The notes: generated by a model not told the origin, from the letters alone. 64,000 bases of DNA from Heterohyrax brucei (GCA_028571685.1 CM053143.1:143750829-143814828); one strand, 5' to 3'; numbered from the stretch's first letter, positions 20,520-33,139 are shown. Program-made: numbers and translations.

Positions 20520-22895
20520 TTTGATGCATTCAAAATTACTGGTGATTCGAATGCAAAAGCTGGAAACAAAGAAGTAGGATCAGTAGTTGGAAAACACGGC
20601 CTTGGGGACAGAAGTGAGGCCAGAGATCAAGTGATAAACTTTTTGCAACACCAATGACCTATTCATAAAAAACAACAATACACATACCTTGCTAGATAAA
20701 ACACACAGCAATCAAGCTAATTACATCTGTGGAAAGAGACAATAGATTGTCATAACATCATTGGTCAGAACAAGTTCAGGGGCAACTGCAAAACAGACTG
20801 TCAACTGCTCATATGCATGTTCAAGATGAAATTGAAGAAAAGTAGAATAAGATCATGAGACCCAAAGTGTGACCTTGAATACATCCTACCTGAATCAGAG
20901 ACCACCTGGAGAACAGATGTGATGCACAGAATACTAATGACTGTGTAACAGATGTGCTGCGGGATGACAAGAAGGACATCATATGAAACAGTAAAAGGTG
21001 ATCAGAAAGACAAGAAAAGAAAGATAAGATGGTAGTGGGTGTTAGAAGAAACTCTGAAACTTGCTTTTGAGTGTTAAGTAGCTAAAGAGAATGCCTAAAA
21101 CGAATAAGTAAAAGAGCAGAAGATTTTAGATGGCAGTTCAAAAAGACAGAGTATTAAAATAAAATGTGCAAAGATCTGGGAGTTAGGAAATCAAAAGGGA
21201 AGAACATGCTCACTACTTCTCAAGCTGAAAAGAACTGAAGAAAAAAATCAAGCCTCAAACAGCAACACTGAAGAATTCTACAGGCAAAAAGAGTGAATGA
21301 CAGGAAACAGTAAAAGAAGGTAGAGAGACACACAGCTCCTGTACTAAAATGAACTGGTCTATGTTCAGTCTTTTCAGGAGGTAGCATGTGATCAAGAATT
21401 GACGGTAATGAAGGAAGTGCACACTGTATTGAAGGCACTGCCGAAAAAGGCTCCAGGAACTGAAGGAATACCAACCAAGACACTGAAACAACTAGATGCA
21501 ACACTAGAAGTAGTCACTTGTCTATGCTCAGATTTGGAAGACAGTTACCTGGCTAACAGGCTGGAAGAAATTCATACTTATGCCCATATCAAAGAAAGGT
21601 GATCCAAGTGAATGCAGAAATTATCCAACAATATTATTAATATCATGTGCAAATGAATTTTTGCTAAAAATCATTCAAATATGGTTTAGCAATACTTCAA
21701 GGAGCTACAAGAAATTTAAGTCAGATTCAGAAGAGAACATAGAACGAGGGACATAATTTTTTATATCAGATGGCTCTTAGCTGAAAGCAGAGGATACCAG
21801 AAAAATGTTTACCTGAATTCTATTGGCTATGCAAAGACTTTTGACCATGTGGATCACAGCAAATTATGGATAATATTGTGAAAAATGGGAATTCTAGAAC
21901 ACTTAATTGTGATCTTGACGGACATGTATATAGACCAAGAGACAGCCAGTCAACTAGAAAGCTTAGTTTAAAATCAGGAAAGACGTATGTTAGGGTTGTA
22001 TCTTTCCACCCTACTTATTCAGTGTGTACTCTGAGCAAATAACCTGAGAAGCTGGACTATATGAAAAAGAACACAATATCAGGATTGGAAGAAGACTAAT
22101 TAACAACCTGCAATAACGTAGATAGCACTACCTTGCTTGCTGAAAGCAAAGAATACTTAAAGCACTTACTGACAGAGATCAAGGACCATAGCCTTCAGTG
22201 TGAATTACACCACAACATAAAAAAAACCAAAATCTTTACAACTGGATCAGTAAGTAGCGTCATAATAAATGGAGAAAATACTGAAGCTGCCAAGAATTTC
22301 ATTTTACTTGGATTCACAGTCAATGCCCACGGCAGCAGTAGTCAAGAAACCAAATGCTGTATTGCTTTGGGCAAATCTGCTGCAAGAAACCTTTTTCAAG
22401 TATTAAAGAGCAAAGTATCACTTTGAGGACTGAGATGCTCCTGACCCACGTCATGGTATTTTCAATCACCTCATATGCATGCATAAGCTGGATAATGAAT
22501 ACAGAACATGCAACAATAACGGAGGCCTTTGAATTACAGCAGTGGCAAAGAATATTAAATACACCTAGGACTGGCAGAAAAACAAGCCAGTCTGTCTTGG
22601 GAGAGGTCCAACCAGAATGTTCCTTAGAAGGGTGGATGTCAGATTCTGTCTTACATATTTTAGACATGTTATCAGGAGGGTCCAGTCCCTGGAGAAGGAC
22701 AGCCTGTTTGTTAAGGCAGAGGGTAAGCAAAAAAAAAGGACACCACCAATGAGACCCACCGACCCGGTGGCTGCAACAATGGGCTCAGACAGCACGGACT
22801 GAGAGGATGGGGCAGGGCCAGGCAGGGTTTCCTTCTGCTGTACGTGAGGTCACTATGAGTCAGAACAGACTGGATGGCACTCAACAACAACAGAT
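20520..22895 (+). mobile_element. RTE-clade LINE, degenerate 3' two-thirds
   Basis: A 2.4-kb 5'-truncated non-LTR retrotransposon. The order of recognisable parts is: end of the endonuclease region (about 20520-20860), linker (20860-21340), reverse transcriptase (about 21350-22430) and the C-terminal 'thumb' plus tail. Readable pieces include KAPGTEGIPTKTLKQ in RT, HHNIKKTKIFTTG in RT and EAFELQQWQRILNTPR near the C-terminus. Stops and frameshifts are frequent; the place where the catalytic YxDD should stand (about 22110-22127) contains stops and a shifted frame, so it is dead. The 3' end reads GTCACTATGAGTCAGAACAG then short CAA repeats, as RTE elements end in simple repeats. Antisense to ATP10D. 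Confidence 0.85.
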
Positions 22896-23401
22896 TCCAT
22901 ATTGCACAAGATTTTTTTACCTCTGTCTTAGATACAGGAATGCTAGTAAAACTGGCATTGACAATGAGCTAAGATGTACACCAACGACAGTACACCGATG
23001 GGCCCAGTGTGACTGAATGAAAATCACCAGACATAATGATATTATTAGGTTAAAAAACTTCTGATTTACAAACAGAAGATGAAAAGAGATCTGACCTAAT
23101 AGCAGTTTATGTTAACAAAAAGAAAAAGAAAATATTAAGTTTTAAAATACCTTGCTTCAGGTACTTTCAGAGAGAAGAAAGTGAAAGCTATGACTTCATT
23201 TGGATCTCCCAATAATGTTGTGAGAGAGATACAAATGTTTACTATTTAATGGTAAAGAAGCTGAGGAATAAATTCTTCATGTTCTGAAAACGACATGGTA
23301 ATTACAGATTTTAGAAACAATGATCAGTTGATGATTCTGATCATTTGTCATGTTCTGAAGAACAATGTTAATAGCTCACCAACGAAGAACACATTATTTA
23401 C

Positions 23402-23606
23402 CTGCTCAGCAAACCCACGGACCACCTGCCTCTGCTTTAAATTGCTCTCTCCATCAAGACCAGAAGTCTCAATGTGGCAGATTCCATCTGGATCAGTGGA
23501 GAAGAGTAAAACCAGATCTGCAGGAATGATCTCATTACAGGAGAGGCGAATAAAGTCCCCGACAGTAACGTCTTTCCAGCATCGGTCAATGTATTTTTTC
23601 TCTTTC
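23402..23606 (-). CDS. ATP10D: ATP10D exon 4 (residues 162-230, actuator domain)
   Basis: This 205-nt exon completes Arg162 and encodes 68 further residues of the actuator (A) domain. The visible signature is [12 protein letters not shown], with DGES at residues 213-216. In P4-ATPases the glutamate of this loop (here Glu215) drives hydrolysis of the aspartyl phosphate; most flippases have DGET, and DGES is as in human ATP10D. Upstream stands [12 protein letters not shown], the usual entry strand of the A domain, and CNEIIPAD, the common P-type ATPase nucleotide-independent fold motif. The acceptor reads CAATTCAG and the donor GTAAATAA. The next codon starts cleanly (phase 0). Two conservative changes from remembered human are seen: Val to Ile near residue 188 and Met to Leu near 193. 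Confidence 0.97.
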
Positions 23607-24004
23607 CTGAATTGACAGGAAAAAAAAGTTTGAAAAGAAAATCAAACTTAAAGCAGTCATAGTAGGTTCTTTTTGTTTGTTTTAAGTCATATTGTATAAC
23701 ATAAAGTACATTTGAATCATTAGGGAAAATTTTAGTCCATTTAAACGTTAAAAGAGAAGACACAAAATTGGTAAAATCTAAATTCCACAATTTGCTTCAC
23801 CTGAAAACTGAAGTTACTAAGCTGCTACAACACATTTTAGAGTTCTTCTGTCTTTGAAGGATTCTGAAGCATTATGCTGTTTAAATATAATTCAGGAATA
23901 AAATTAAAATTAGCATTTGTTGAGTTTACTCATACAGGAATTAGTTCCTACACGTTGTTCCCTGTCAGACCCCAAGGATCTGGAGGGGCACAAGACACAC
24001 TACC

Positions 24005-24510
24005 TGGTGTCATGGATTGAACCGTGTCCCACAAAAAAATGTGTATCGCCATTTGGCTGAGCCATCATTCCGAGTATTTTGTGATGTTCCTGGGCTGTAT
24101 ACATCCTAATCTCTGCCTGTGGCTAAAAGATAGGATGATTATGTTAAGAGGATTAGGGTGGGACTGTAACACCCTTGCTAAGGGAGTTTCCCTGAAGAGC
24201 CACTTGCACCTCCTTTTATCTTTTCAACCTTGCAGCTTATGGGAGATAAAGACAGGGGAGCAAGCAGAGAACTGGGAACCTCATACCATCAAGAAGGCAG
24301 CACAGTGTGTCCTTTAGACCTGAGGTTCCTGCACCAAGATGCTCCCTAACCAAAGACTGATGCAACACAAGGACCCTCCTCCACAGCTGAGCGAACACCC
24401 TGAGTGTGGACTCGCAGCCTACTGGACTGCGTAAGAATAGACTTTTCTTTGCTAAGGCCATCCACTCTTGGTAATTCTGTTGGAGCAGCAGTAGCTGACT
24501 AAAATACCTG
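24005..24510 (+). mobile_element. Solo LTR, ERVL/MaLR-like, copy 1
   Basis: Begins TGTCATGGATTGAACCGTGT and ends AAGGCCATCCACTCTTGGTA with 'agcagcagtagctgactaaa'. An LTR-like layout without an internal retroviral region. A related LTR stands at 37165. Confidence 0.6.
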
Positions 24511-24609
24511 ATCTCAGGGAGCTTCCTGCCTCACAGACAGGATGAGTAATTACAGAAAAAAGCAATGAAATTAAAACACCCAGAAGCAACACTCTGAAAA
24601 TCACTATAC

Positions 24610-24780
24610 CATATTGTTCCTGTCAAGTTGCTGGGAACTCCAGTATGCACAGTAGAATTAACCCACATGATTTTGAAGGCTGTGACCTTTCAAAGGCAGA
24701 CTGCCAGGCCTGTCTTCTGAGACACCTCTGGGTGGATGTGAACATCAAAAGCTTCTGACCTGTCTAGGCCACCCCAGTAT
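24610..24780 (-). mobile_element. AfroSINE long-form fragment
   Basis: Reverse copy retaining the long-form middle (GCAGACTGCCAGGCCTGTCT) and part of the head; diverged. Confidence 0.55.
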
Positions 24781-25819
24781 TAGCCCCACCATATTAACAC
24801 CTCTGATTCTAACTGAATAGACGGAGAGAGTGAATATTTCTCCATCTGTTGCAAATGATTTCTAGAAAGGAAACTGGCAAACTTTTTCCCTTTTCAAAAA
24901 CATCATTTTCACATCCTGTAAATTCAATTCTTTTTTAAAGATACATGATTTGAGTTTGAACTGCCTTAAATACTTTGCTTAGTTTTTGCCAAGCCCAACT
25001 GTCTGAATTATGCACCATGAAGTATTTTCCTTAAAGTAGACTATGGACATTTGTATGGTGGAATGTCTTCTCAGTAAGTGACGAAGCCTCTCACATACAA
25101 CGACAATAAATATCAGGAAGGTCCGTCTCATTCCCCAACTGCTTCTCAAATCCCTGGCGTCACCGGTGGAGTACTGGGGCTGTCGGCTGCACTGGGACTC
25201 ACAGAGGGCATGACACCAGACGACTGCCCATAAAATTTTTGTGCAGTGCCTCAGCAGAAATTTACGATTTTGAATAAAAATATCCCAGTAGTAGTTAGAA
25301 CAGCAAAAATACACTTTGTAAGCCCAGCTTTCATGTGTCGACACACCTACTAAGCTGAAACTCTATGCTAATTTAACTTTCTAAAGGGCTCCAGTCAGAC
25401 TGGTCATTATGACCCAGTTGTGATTACACTTTGATTCACGTGATGTCATCCGCACGTACCACAAGCACATGCTGTGGTTGTCATTGCTGCCAGTGTTTTC
25501 AGAGTTGCTTTAGCTACAATATTATGGCAGTTAGTATTTACAAACTTAGATCAATTTTGAGAATGAAGTAGTAATTAGAAGGAGTGATATACAGGAATTA
25601 TGATTTATGAGTAACATTCGTACAAAAAAATTCCTAAGGATTCTGTATGTATGTTCTGGTAGGAGAGACGGTCCATAGGGTCAGGGCAGTGACAGTGGAC
25701 GAGTTACAACAGTAGGTGACACCAACCCCAGTGGTTCCATTGTCTCAAATACTCCTCACCCAAAAAACTAGTTTGTAAAGATATACTTATTTTAAAAGCA
25801 AATTAACTCATTTTCTACA

Positions 25820-25900
25820 ATATTTTTAGTACTCATGGATCGGAAGACTTCATATTACAAGACGTCAATGCTATCTCAAGGAAAGGAAACCTGGGGAATA
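25820..25900 (+). mobile_element. L1 fragment
   Basis: ACTCATGGATCGGAAGACTT and 'aagacgtcaatgctatctc' follow the L1 ORF2 end; a parallel copy occurs at 26490. Confidence 0.5.
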
Positions 25901-26317
25901 GTTATAATCAAAATTGTATGACCTACATATTGAAAATTCTAACTTACCAGTTTAAATAAAAGTGACACTTTAGCTCAATATTTGTGTAATTTCAGCTATA
26001 CAGAATTATATCATGTGTTTCAAAACAATTCGGCTTAAAGGGCTACATAAACACATTTCAAAACAAATTTTTACAAAGTATCTAACACACAAGGTTAAAG
26101 TAAGGGAAACTAACAACTATCAGAAATTTTTGATTACCTAAAGAGTCTGTTAGCTTGTGGAAAAAGAGGCAAATCTTAGGAAAACAAGTCCCTATCTGTG
26201 GTTTATTTTATCTTTACCAGACTTTTCCCTAGTCTATGCATACCAGCTCATTCTTCCATGAAGGAAAGTACCACAGAAAAGATCAAAAAGGTAGGTAAGA
26301 AACATCACCACAGAAAA

Positions 26318-26430
26318 GAAAGAGTAGAACTGCCCCATAAAATTTCCAAAGAGCACCTGGCAGGTTTGAACTGCTGACCTTTTGGTTAACAGCTTTAGCA
26401 TTTAACCACTACAATACCAGAGTTTCCTTA
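26318..26430 (-). mobile_element. AfroSINE, tail-truncated
   Basis: Reverse copy starting at AGAGTAGAACTGCCCC and ending ACTACAATACCAGAGTTTCC; the tail is missing. Confidence 0.82.
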
Positions 26431-26431
26431 A

Positions 26432-27415
26432 AATATCATTAGAAGGAATTAATAAGGCATAAATAAATGGAAGGGCATTCTGTACTTAAGGATCAGAAGA
26501 CTTAATATTATCAAGATGTCAACTACTATTAAAAGCAATCCATTGATTCAATGAAGTACCTATCAGAATACCTACAACTGTTTATGCAGAAATAGAAAAG
26601 CCAACCTTCAAATTTACATGGAACTTTCAAAGTACCCTGAATAGCCACAGCCATTTTGAGAAAAGAATTAAGCAGAACTCATGATTCCCAGCCTCAAAAT
26701 GTATTATAAAATTATAGTGATCAAAACTATCTAGTACAGGTGGACAGTGCTAGATATGCAGGCCACAGAATAGTTTTTGGTGTCCAGAAATAAGCCCATA
26801 CACCTATGGTCTACTGGCTTTACACAGTGATGTTAACTATCTAATGGGGAAAGAACTGTCTGTGTAATAAATGCTGGTGAGACAACCGTATTTCCACAAT
26901 CAAAAGAATAAACCTGGACCCACATTTCACACCATATACAAAAATAAACTCAAAATGGATCAAATACCAAAATAATAAAAATTAAAACCAAAAAAGTCTT
27001 AGAAGAAAACATAGGGGTAATAATTCAGGACCTATGTTTTAATACTGGATACTTAGACATGATACCAAAAGCATGATCAGCCAAGGACAGAAAAAATAGG
27101 ACTTAAAAATTTTTTTTAAATTAAAGTCTACGGACTTATGAACAAAGGGAAAAGACAACCCGCAGATTGACAGTTCTGAGGAAGCATATATTGGATAAGG
27201 ATTTAACACCCATAATAAAGAACTTATATATCTTAACAGCAAAAAGATAAACAACTCAATTTAAAAATGGGCAAAGAACTTGAATTGACACTTCACTGAG
27301 AAATAAAAAATGGCCAGCCAGCACACGAAAAGATGCTTACTGCCATTAGTCATCAGGGAAATGAAAATCAAACACAACATGAGCTATCACTTCACCTCAC
27401 TAAGATTTCTTCTCT
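26432..27415 (+). mobile_element. L1 LINE, 3' part of ORF2 and 3' region
   Basis: Continuous L1 text: GGATCAGAAGACTTAATATT (26490), ATAAGCCCATACACCTATGG (26790), AACTCAAAATGGATCAAATA (26948), AAAAATGGGCAAAGAACTTG (27262). Many stops. Antisense to ATP10D. Confidence 0.8.
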
Positions 27416-28559
27416 CTCTACCATTAAAAATTCCCAGTGAATTTCCTCATCGGTTTCTTCACAAAGAAACTAAAGATCATGAAGCTTGAACTACTTACCT
27501 CAAATTCTTTCATACATCATAATTCTGAACTTACTGGTAACCACTTCCATTTTCATCTACTTTCTTTTCATCTGTGGTGAACAAGGGACTCCCTCCCTGA
27601 TAACAGCAATTCTTCCATTTGTATTCAACAAGGACTTAAATGATAGTGTTAAGAATTTTATTTTTCTTTTAAATATAAGATGTAGGATTCCTATAAAGAA
27701 CATGTTTATTCTAGCTTAGAGCAGAACTCAACTTGAATTAACTTAATTTTTCCCGTTTGGGACCTACACCAGGACTTAAAAAATAAATAAAGTGAAACCT
27801 AACTCCCAACTTCCCCATTAGCTGGCTAGTTTAGGTCAGTAAACATCCTGATTTTAATCCACACCAGTTACTGCGTTACGTGAAAAGGATGCAAAGATGA
27901 TAAAGACGTAATCCCAACTTCAAGAAGTTAGGCTGTAGATTGACAGAGAGTCAAACTGTAATTTCATGAGAGAGACAGGTACTGGATGCAAGGACAGCAC
28001 ACAAGAGGAGCATTTAGTCTTGGGGAAAGTGGCACACGAGCTGAGGGCTGAAGGGCTATCAGGAGTGAGTCACTCAGGTGAAGAGAGGCAGGGCAAGTGT
28101 ATCCACACAGTGTCCCACCAAGAACGGAGGAACAAAGATCTAGTATGCGAGATAGCATGGTGTGAAAATTAATTCCAAGTGACAGTGCTGACTGCTTCAT
28201 TTGTCTAGCTTTGAATATTTACCATGGTGGTAGATCCAAAAAGAGGTTCTATTTCTGTCTCTGATAGAGAATTAAAACTAGTGAGGGGCATTTCTTCTCC
28301 CAGAGCATAAATGGACAACTAAAATTTCTTCCAACTGATTGGTTGTTTATACTTGTGCATTATTCTCACTGATCTAGAGACTGCTCCCCATCTCTCTTTG
28401 AGGAGAAACTACTGGCTCTATTTTGCTTCTGTAAGAGTTAAATGTCAACCGGTATATCTGTAGGCATACGTACATACACGTTTATGTGTGTTGCATACAT
28501 ATGTATTCACAAAGTGCACAGGGGGCACAATTATGTAGACTACCTAGACATATCTTAAC

Positions 28560-29290
28560 ACCTTGCAGGATTGGTTTACTGGGTCAAAGGGCTTAGGACC
28601 ATAGTCTAGTGGGACAGTTTGGTCAAATGACATAACAGTTCATAAAGATAATGTTCTATATACTAATTTAGCGGCATTTTGAGTCTTAAAAGATTGTGAG
28701 CAGCCATCTAAAATACAACCATTGGTCTCATCTGCAACAAAAGAGGATGAAGGGTATCAAAGACTCACAGATGAAATTACTCTACAGTACTAATAAACTC
28801 ACATGAACCACAACCTTATTTACTCTGAGACCAGAAGAACCACATGGTTCCCAGCCACCACCACTGAACACTTTGACCAGAAACACAATAATGGGAGAAA
28901 AATACAAAACAAAACTCAAACTCCTAAAAAAGACCAGCCTGGTAGAGACTAAAGGAATCCCTGAGACTACTCTCAAATACTCTTTAAACTTGGAAATAAA
29001 ATCACTCCTGGAGGCCACCTTTCAGTCAAATAACAGGTTGGTTCACAAACAGTACCACCTATGTGTTCCTTCAAATAATCATCTATATGAGACCAAATGG
29101 TTAACATTTTCAACATTTACTCCAAAGCAGCGGTGAGAAGGTAAGGGGCAGGGAGTGATCACGGAAGCTAGGTTACTGGAGACAGCAGGCAGAAGGAAAA
29201 TCACGAGAATGCTGGCAAACTGTAAAAAGTGTAACCAGTGTCACTGAACAATATGAACAGAAATTGATAAACGGAACCTAACTTGAGCAA
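28560..29290 (+). repeat. Unassigned dispersed repeat, copy 3
   Basis: Shares with copy 1 the GAGTCTTAAAAGATTGTGAGC landmark at about 28680, 'gagaccagaagaac' near 28830 and 'aaaaagaccag' near 28926. The 3' end near 29230 matches copy 4 in 'aaccagtgtcac'. Confidence 0.65.
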
Positions 29291-29584
29291 ACTTTTCCAA
29301 AAAACAATAAAATATTACTTTAAAAAGGAGTTAAATATCAAGCAACTCTGTTATCTGATATCTGAGTATCAGGAAAAGCTGAGAAGAAAAGATACTGAAC
29401 TACTAACAGTGGTTGTTTTGTGGGGAAGGAGTGGTTATAACCAGAGGTAGAGAATGTGAACTTGTACTTTTTACTTTACCAAATTTAAGACAGAACACAT
29501 AGGGTGTCATTTATTTTGTCAATGAATTTTGCTTTTTGATATTCTTAGCATCTTTCCAATACAATACTAAAAATAACTTACAAT

Positions 29585-29815
29585 AAGCAAATAATGAGTT
29601 ATCATTGGGCACAGCTAAGATTTACTGAATGCTTTATATTAACACATTTAATTTTTACAACAATGCAGTTGATATTGGTATTATCAACACACTGTAGCCT
29701 CTTTCTAATGGATGAGGAGACTCGCCTTGGGAGACAGAGCAAGTTGCTCAAGATCATGAACTCTTAAATTTCAAATCCTGGGATTTGAAACAAGACAGGT
29801 AGCTTCTGGAGTCTA
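29585..29815 (-). mobile_element. MIR relic
   Basis: GATGAGGAGACTCGCCTTGG and GAGCAAGTTGCTCAAGATC. Confidence 0.5.
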
Positions 29816-30159
29816 CCCTCTCTGGTACTAACTTGGCTTTATTACCAGCTAGAGCCACTTACGGGTGACCATCAAATAAGACCTTGGTTATTTGTTTATC
29901 AGAGAGCAAATGTGGAGAATTATTTTGGAGAATGTCATACATAAGGTTATTTTAGAAGGCAGTCATATGTGGTCTTTTTGTTCATGCAGTTCCATAGATT
30001 TATGAGATAACCCTATAATGTGAGCATTAACTGGTATTTTGAAACTCCTCACATCAATAACCACCACGTCTGTCCGCTGGTTGTACTGTGGTGGCTTTGC
30101 ATGTTTCTGTGACTCTGGAAGCCATGCTCCCATATTTCAAACACCAGCCGGGTCATCTG

Positions 30160-30440
30160 TGGTGGTCAGGTTTCAGAGGAGGTTTCAGACAGGCTAGGAA
30201 GAAAACCCTGCTGATTTAATTCTGAAAACTGGCCAGTGGAAACCCTAAAGCTCACAAGAGCATACTGTTCAATAAACTGCTGAAAAACGAGCCCCCTAGT
30301 TTGGAAGGCATTGAACAATAGCACCAACAGCTGACTCAAACACCAGCAATCACGAAGGTGATAAAGACTGGGCAGCATTTCATCCTGTTCTATATAAAGT
30401 CCCCAAGTGTTAGCACTAACTCCAAGGGCACAAAGTGGTG
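30160..30440 (+). mobile_element. Internally deleted RTE-derived element
   Basis: The first part, with TTAATTCTGAAAACTGGCCA at about 30216, resembles the region upstream of the endonuclease in the full RTE as I recall it. It passes directly into text resembling the RTE 3' end ('gcagcatttcatcctgttctatataa' near 30373). The coding region is missing, so this looks like a nonautonomous deletion derivative or a template-jump product. Confidence 0.55.
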
Positions 30441-30464
30441 AATTTCAATGGCCAGAAAATAATG

Positions 30465-30560
30465 TAAACCCCTTCAAGGCAGACATTTTGTTTGTTTGTT
30501 TATTTTAACCCCTAAATCTCTCAGGCCTTACCACATAGTAGGACTCAAATACTGGAGAAC
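30465..30560 (+). mobile_element. LINE2 3' end
   Basis: CTTCAAGGCAGACATTTTG and ACCACATAGTAGGACTCAAA match the L2 3' terminus; a (TTTG) stretch is inserted. Confidence 0.5.
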
Positions 30561-30785
30561 AGTCTTACTTTCAAGAAACTTCTGTTATTCTTGAAATAAA
30601 TTCTAAAGACCTTACAAATGGCTGGTATTTTAAAGACAATCTTAAGACATAGTCAGGTTTTCTATAACAGCTTATTCTAACTTATCTGAGGATATAATTA
30701 GGTTTAAATGTTTAATTTCTAAGTTAATGTTTATTTCCCAAAGATACTTTCACAAAAAGAAATAAGCACCTCTTACAAAATCATA

Positions 30786-30832
30786 GCCAAAAGCCAAGTG
30801 CCATCAAGTCGGATCCGACTCATGGCATACGT
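30786..30832 (-). mobile_element. AfroSINE/RTE tail fragment
   Basis: Only the tail complement GTGCCATCAAGTCGGATCCG is present. Confidence 0.6.
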
Positions 30833-31467
30833 TACAAACAAAAACCAAATTATCAAGACAGAAATGTTAATAATCGCCCCCAAAAGCATGCTCAATTTAA
30901 TGGCCCCATATTTTCACCTTTATCTTGCTGAGGAAAGAACTTATTCTCTAATGCATTTCTTTGTATTTCATTGGAATTTAAGTTAGGATGGTTAAATCAA
31001 CAAAGCACGATTTTATAGCCTCGTTCTAATTTCTCTATATCCTTATAACAATGTTTCAAGAATGATGTGAACTGTGACGGTGAATGAAAGCATTTTTTCT
31101 GCTACAACACCAAACAAAAGCAAATCACATAGAATACGGACAGGTGAGAGTTGCCTGACTTTACTATGAAATGCAGTAATAAGGAGCTATAATCAAATGA
31201 GGCTTAAAAATCTGGCTAGAATATTACATTTCATCTTTAAGATTATATACAAATGATCTATCATAGATTTATATTTTAAAGGACATCTGAGAGAAAAGCC
31301 ATACCAGGTGTCCTATTAGGCAATTTCAACATTAAAAAGATGTAGGGTTATAAGGAATTCTTTAATGTTGATTAAATGACTCGGTGCCGTGAAAAACAAA
31401 CTCTAGACGACAGCCATTATTAATCTGTAATAATAATTATGATGGCTAACCTAAGCACATAACCAGC

Positions 31468-31672
31468 AACCAGTTGCTACAGATTCAGTTCCAACACATG
31501 ACGGTTCCATGTGTGTCTGCGGAGAATTGTGCTCCAAAGGGTTTTCATTGGCTGATGCTCCGGAAGCAGACCACCGGGTCTTCATTCCAGGGCCCCTCTG
31601 GGGTGAATCCAGCCGTGCACCGTTCCACGAGCAGCTATTCACATTAACCTTTTGCACACCCAGGGGCTCCAA
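31468..31672 (-). mobile_element. AfroSINE, long form
   Basis: Reverse copy with GAATTGTGCTCCAAAGGGTT, long-form middle GAAGCAGACCACCGGGTCTT and head end CACACCCAGGGGCTCC. Confidence 0.72.
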
Positions 31673-31695
31673 CTTTAGCAGTTACTAAGGGCTAA

Positions 31696-31735
31696 GTGGA
31701 CACCTGGTGGCATAGCGGTTTAGTACTACACTTAC
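31696..31735 (+). mobile_element. AfroSINE head fragment
   Basis: Only about 40 bases of the head (CACCTGGTGGCATAGCGGTT). Confidence 0.5.
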
Positions 31736-32079
31736 TGTTTTGTTACTATTATATTCATAATAAAAGAAGTGGGGAGGGGGTGTGGGGCAGGGAGCTTAGC
31801 TACTTTAATTCAAGCAAAACTACACAGATACTAAATGGCAGATCAAGATGAGAACACTTTACAACAACCAGAAAAGTAAGTAAGCAACATGTCAAGTCTA
31901 AGGTAGCACTAAAATCCAGTAATTATCTAATACACTAGAATGTGTATACCAGAATACATATAATAAAGCACTCTTTCCATTTTGGAAGTTTGGCATTAGT
32001 TAAGTAACCTTAATGTTGGTCAAAATAGGGACTTTTTCATCATTTATCTTTGAAAAATACTATTTTTTCTATGAGTGCA

Positions 32080-32170
32080 TCTGAGGACAGAGACTACTGA
32101 CATATTACATCTTTATCCCTAGTACAGGGCCTGGCATATAATAGGCACTCAAACCTTACTGAACGATTCA
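32080..32170 (+). mobile_element. LINE2 3' end
   Basis: GAGGACAGAGACTACTGAC, CCCTAGTACAGGGCCTGGCA and ATAGGCACTCAAACCTTACT match the L2 3' terminus. Confidence 0.6.
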
Positions 32171-33139
32171 CAGTCCCAGTTTTGTAAAACATTGTATGGC
32201 TTTAAAATGAAAACAATGGACATATTTTTCTACATAATACACAAGTTTCCTTGGTTCTCTTTATGCCAGTGGGCATAAGAAAACAAAAAGAACTAATTTT
32301 GTCCATATCCAAGTACCTCTCATATCATCTCGCAAAGGAGAAAACAGGCTATTTTTCTTGTTTTCTTTATAGCTCTCTAAAACAGAAGGGAAACCTAGAG
32401 AGACAACTACAAATATAAAATTTATAAAGTTTCATAAAAAGTCACAAAATAGGGACTTAAATCTATTCCTCTTCTTTGTTTACTAACTACATAGACATTT
32501 TTTGTAAGGATACTAACCGAAGCATACATTTTAAAAACTATAAACATACGTGAAATGTTTAAAAATATTATCTTAGCATCATACATATATGATGTAACCA
32601 TGCAGCCATGGAAAACACTTTCTTGAAGGATCATTAAAGACACGAGAAATGTTTATGATTAAAATTAGGCAAAAAAATTAGGATAAAAATACATGTAGTT
32701 TGATTCCAATTTTGCATAACACAACATACACAAACAAGTGCACATGACTTGAAGGAAACACATTGCAATGTTACAAATAGTTGTTGCTGGATACTAACAT
32801 TGTGGGTTTTCTTCTTTTTCCCCTTCTTTGGGCTTTCTAAATAGGTATTATATATTAAATACTAAATAGGTATTACATATTAAAAAGCATCATTAAAAAT
32901 AAACTAAGTAATCTTTAGCTGGGGAATTATTAAAAAATAAGACATTAAAATAAATAGGGAGACATGAATTTTTTTATGTAGAATACATGATTTTTTTTTT
33001 ATTTCTAGCAAGATACACTCAGAGCCCTAAAAGTAAGTCATCTTATATTACCTAATACTATTCCAGACCTTTTTGCTCATCTGTTAAGCAGTAACGTTGT
33101 GTACCTTAGAATTTAAATACAAAGAATGGTAGACCTGAG

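Larger units (their letters stand above)
19487..23401 (-). other. ATP10D: ATP10D intron 4 (3.9 kb)
   Basis: About 60 percent of this intron is a degenerate RTE LINE antisense to the gene (20520-22895). A MIR-like relic sits at 20215-20455. 19500-20200 is AT-rich without a feature I recognise. Confidence 0.88.

Noticed and set aside
22133..22752. Two overlapping plus-strand frames with reverse transcriptase similarity, possibly a working enzyme or domesticated gene.
   Set aside because: They are fragments of the RTE element; the surrounding frame has stops and shifts and the catalytic box is destroyed.
23295..23615. A 106-codon plus-strand open frame.
   Set aside because: Antisense to ATP10D exon 4.
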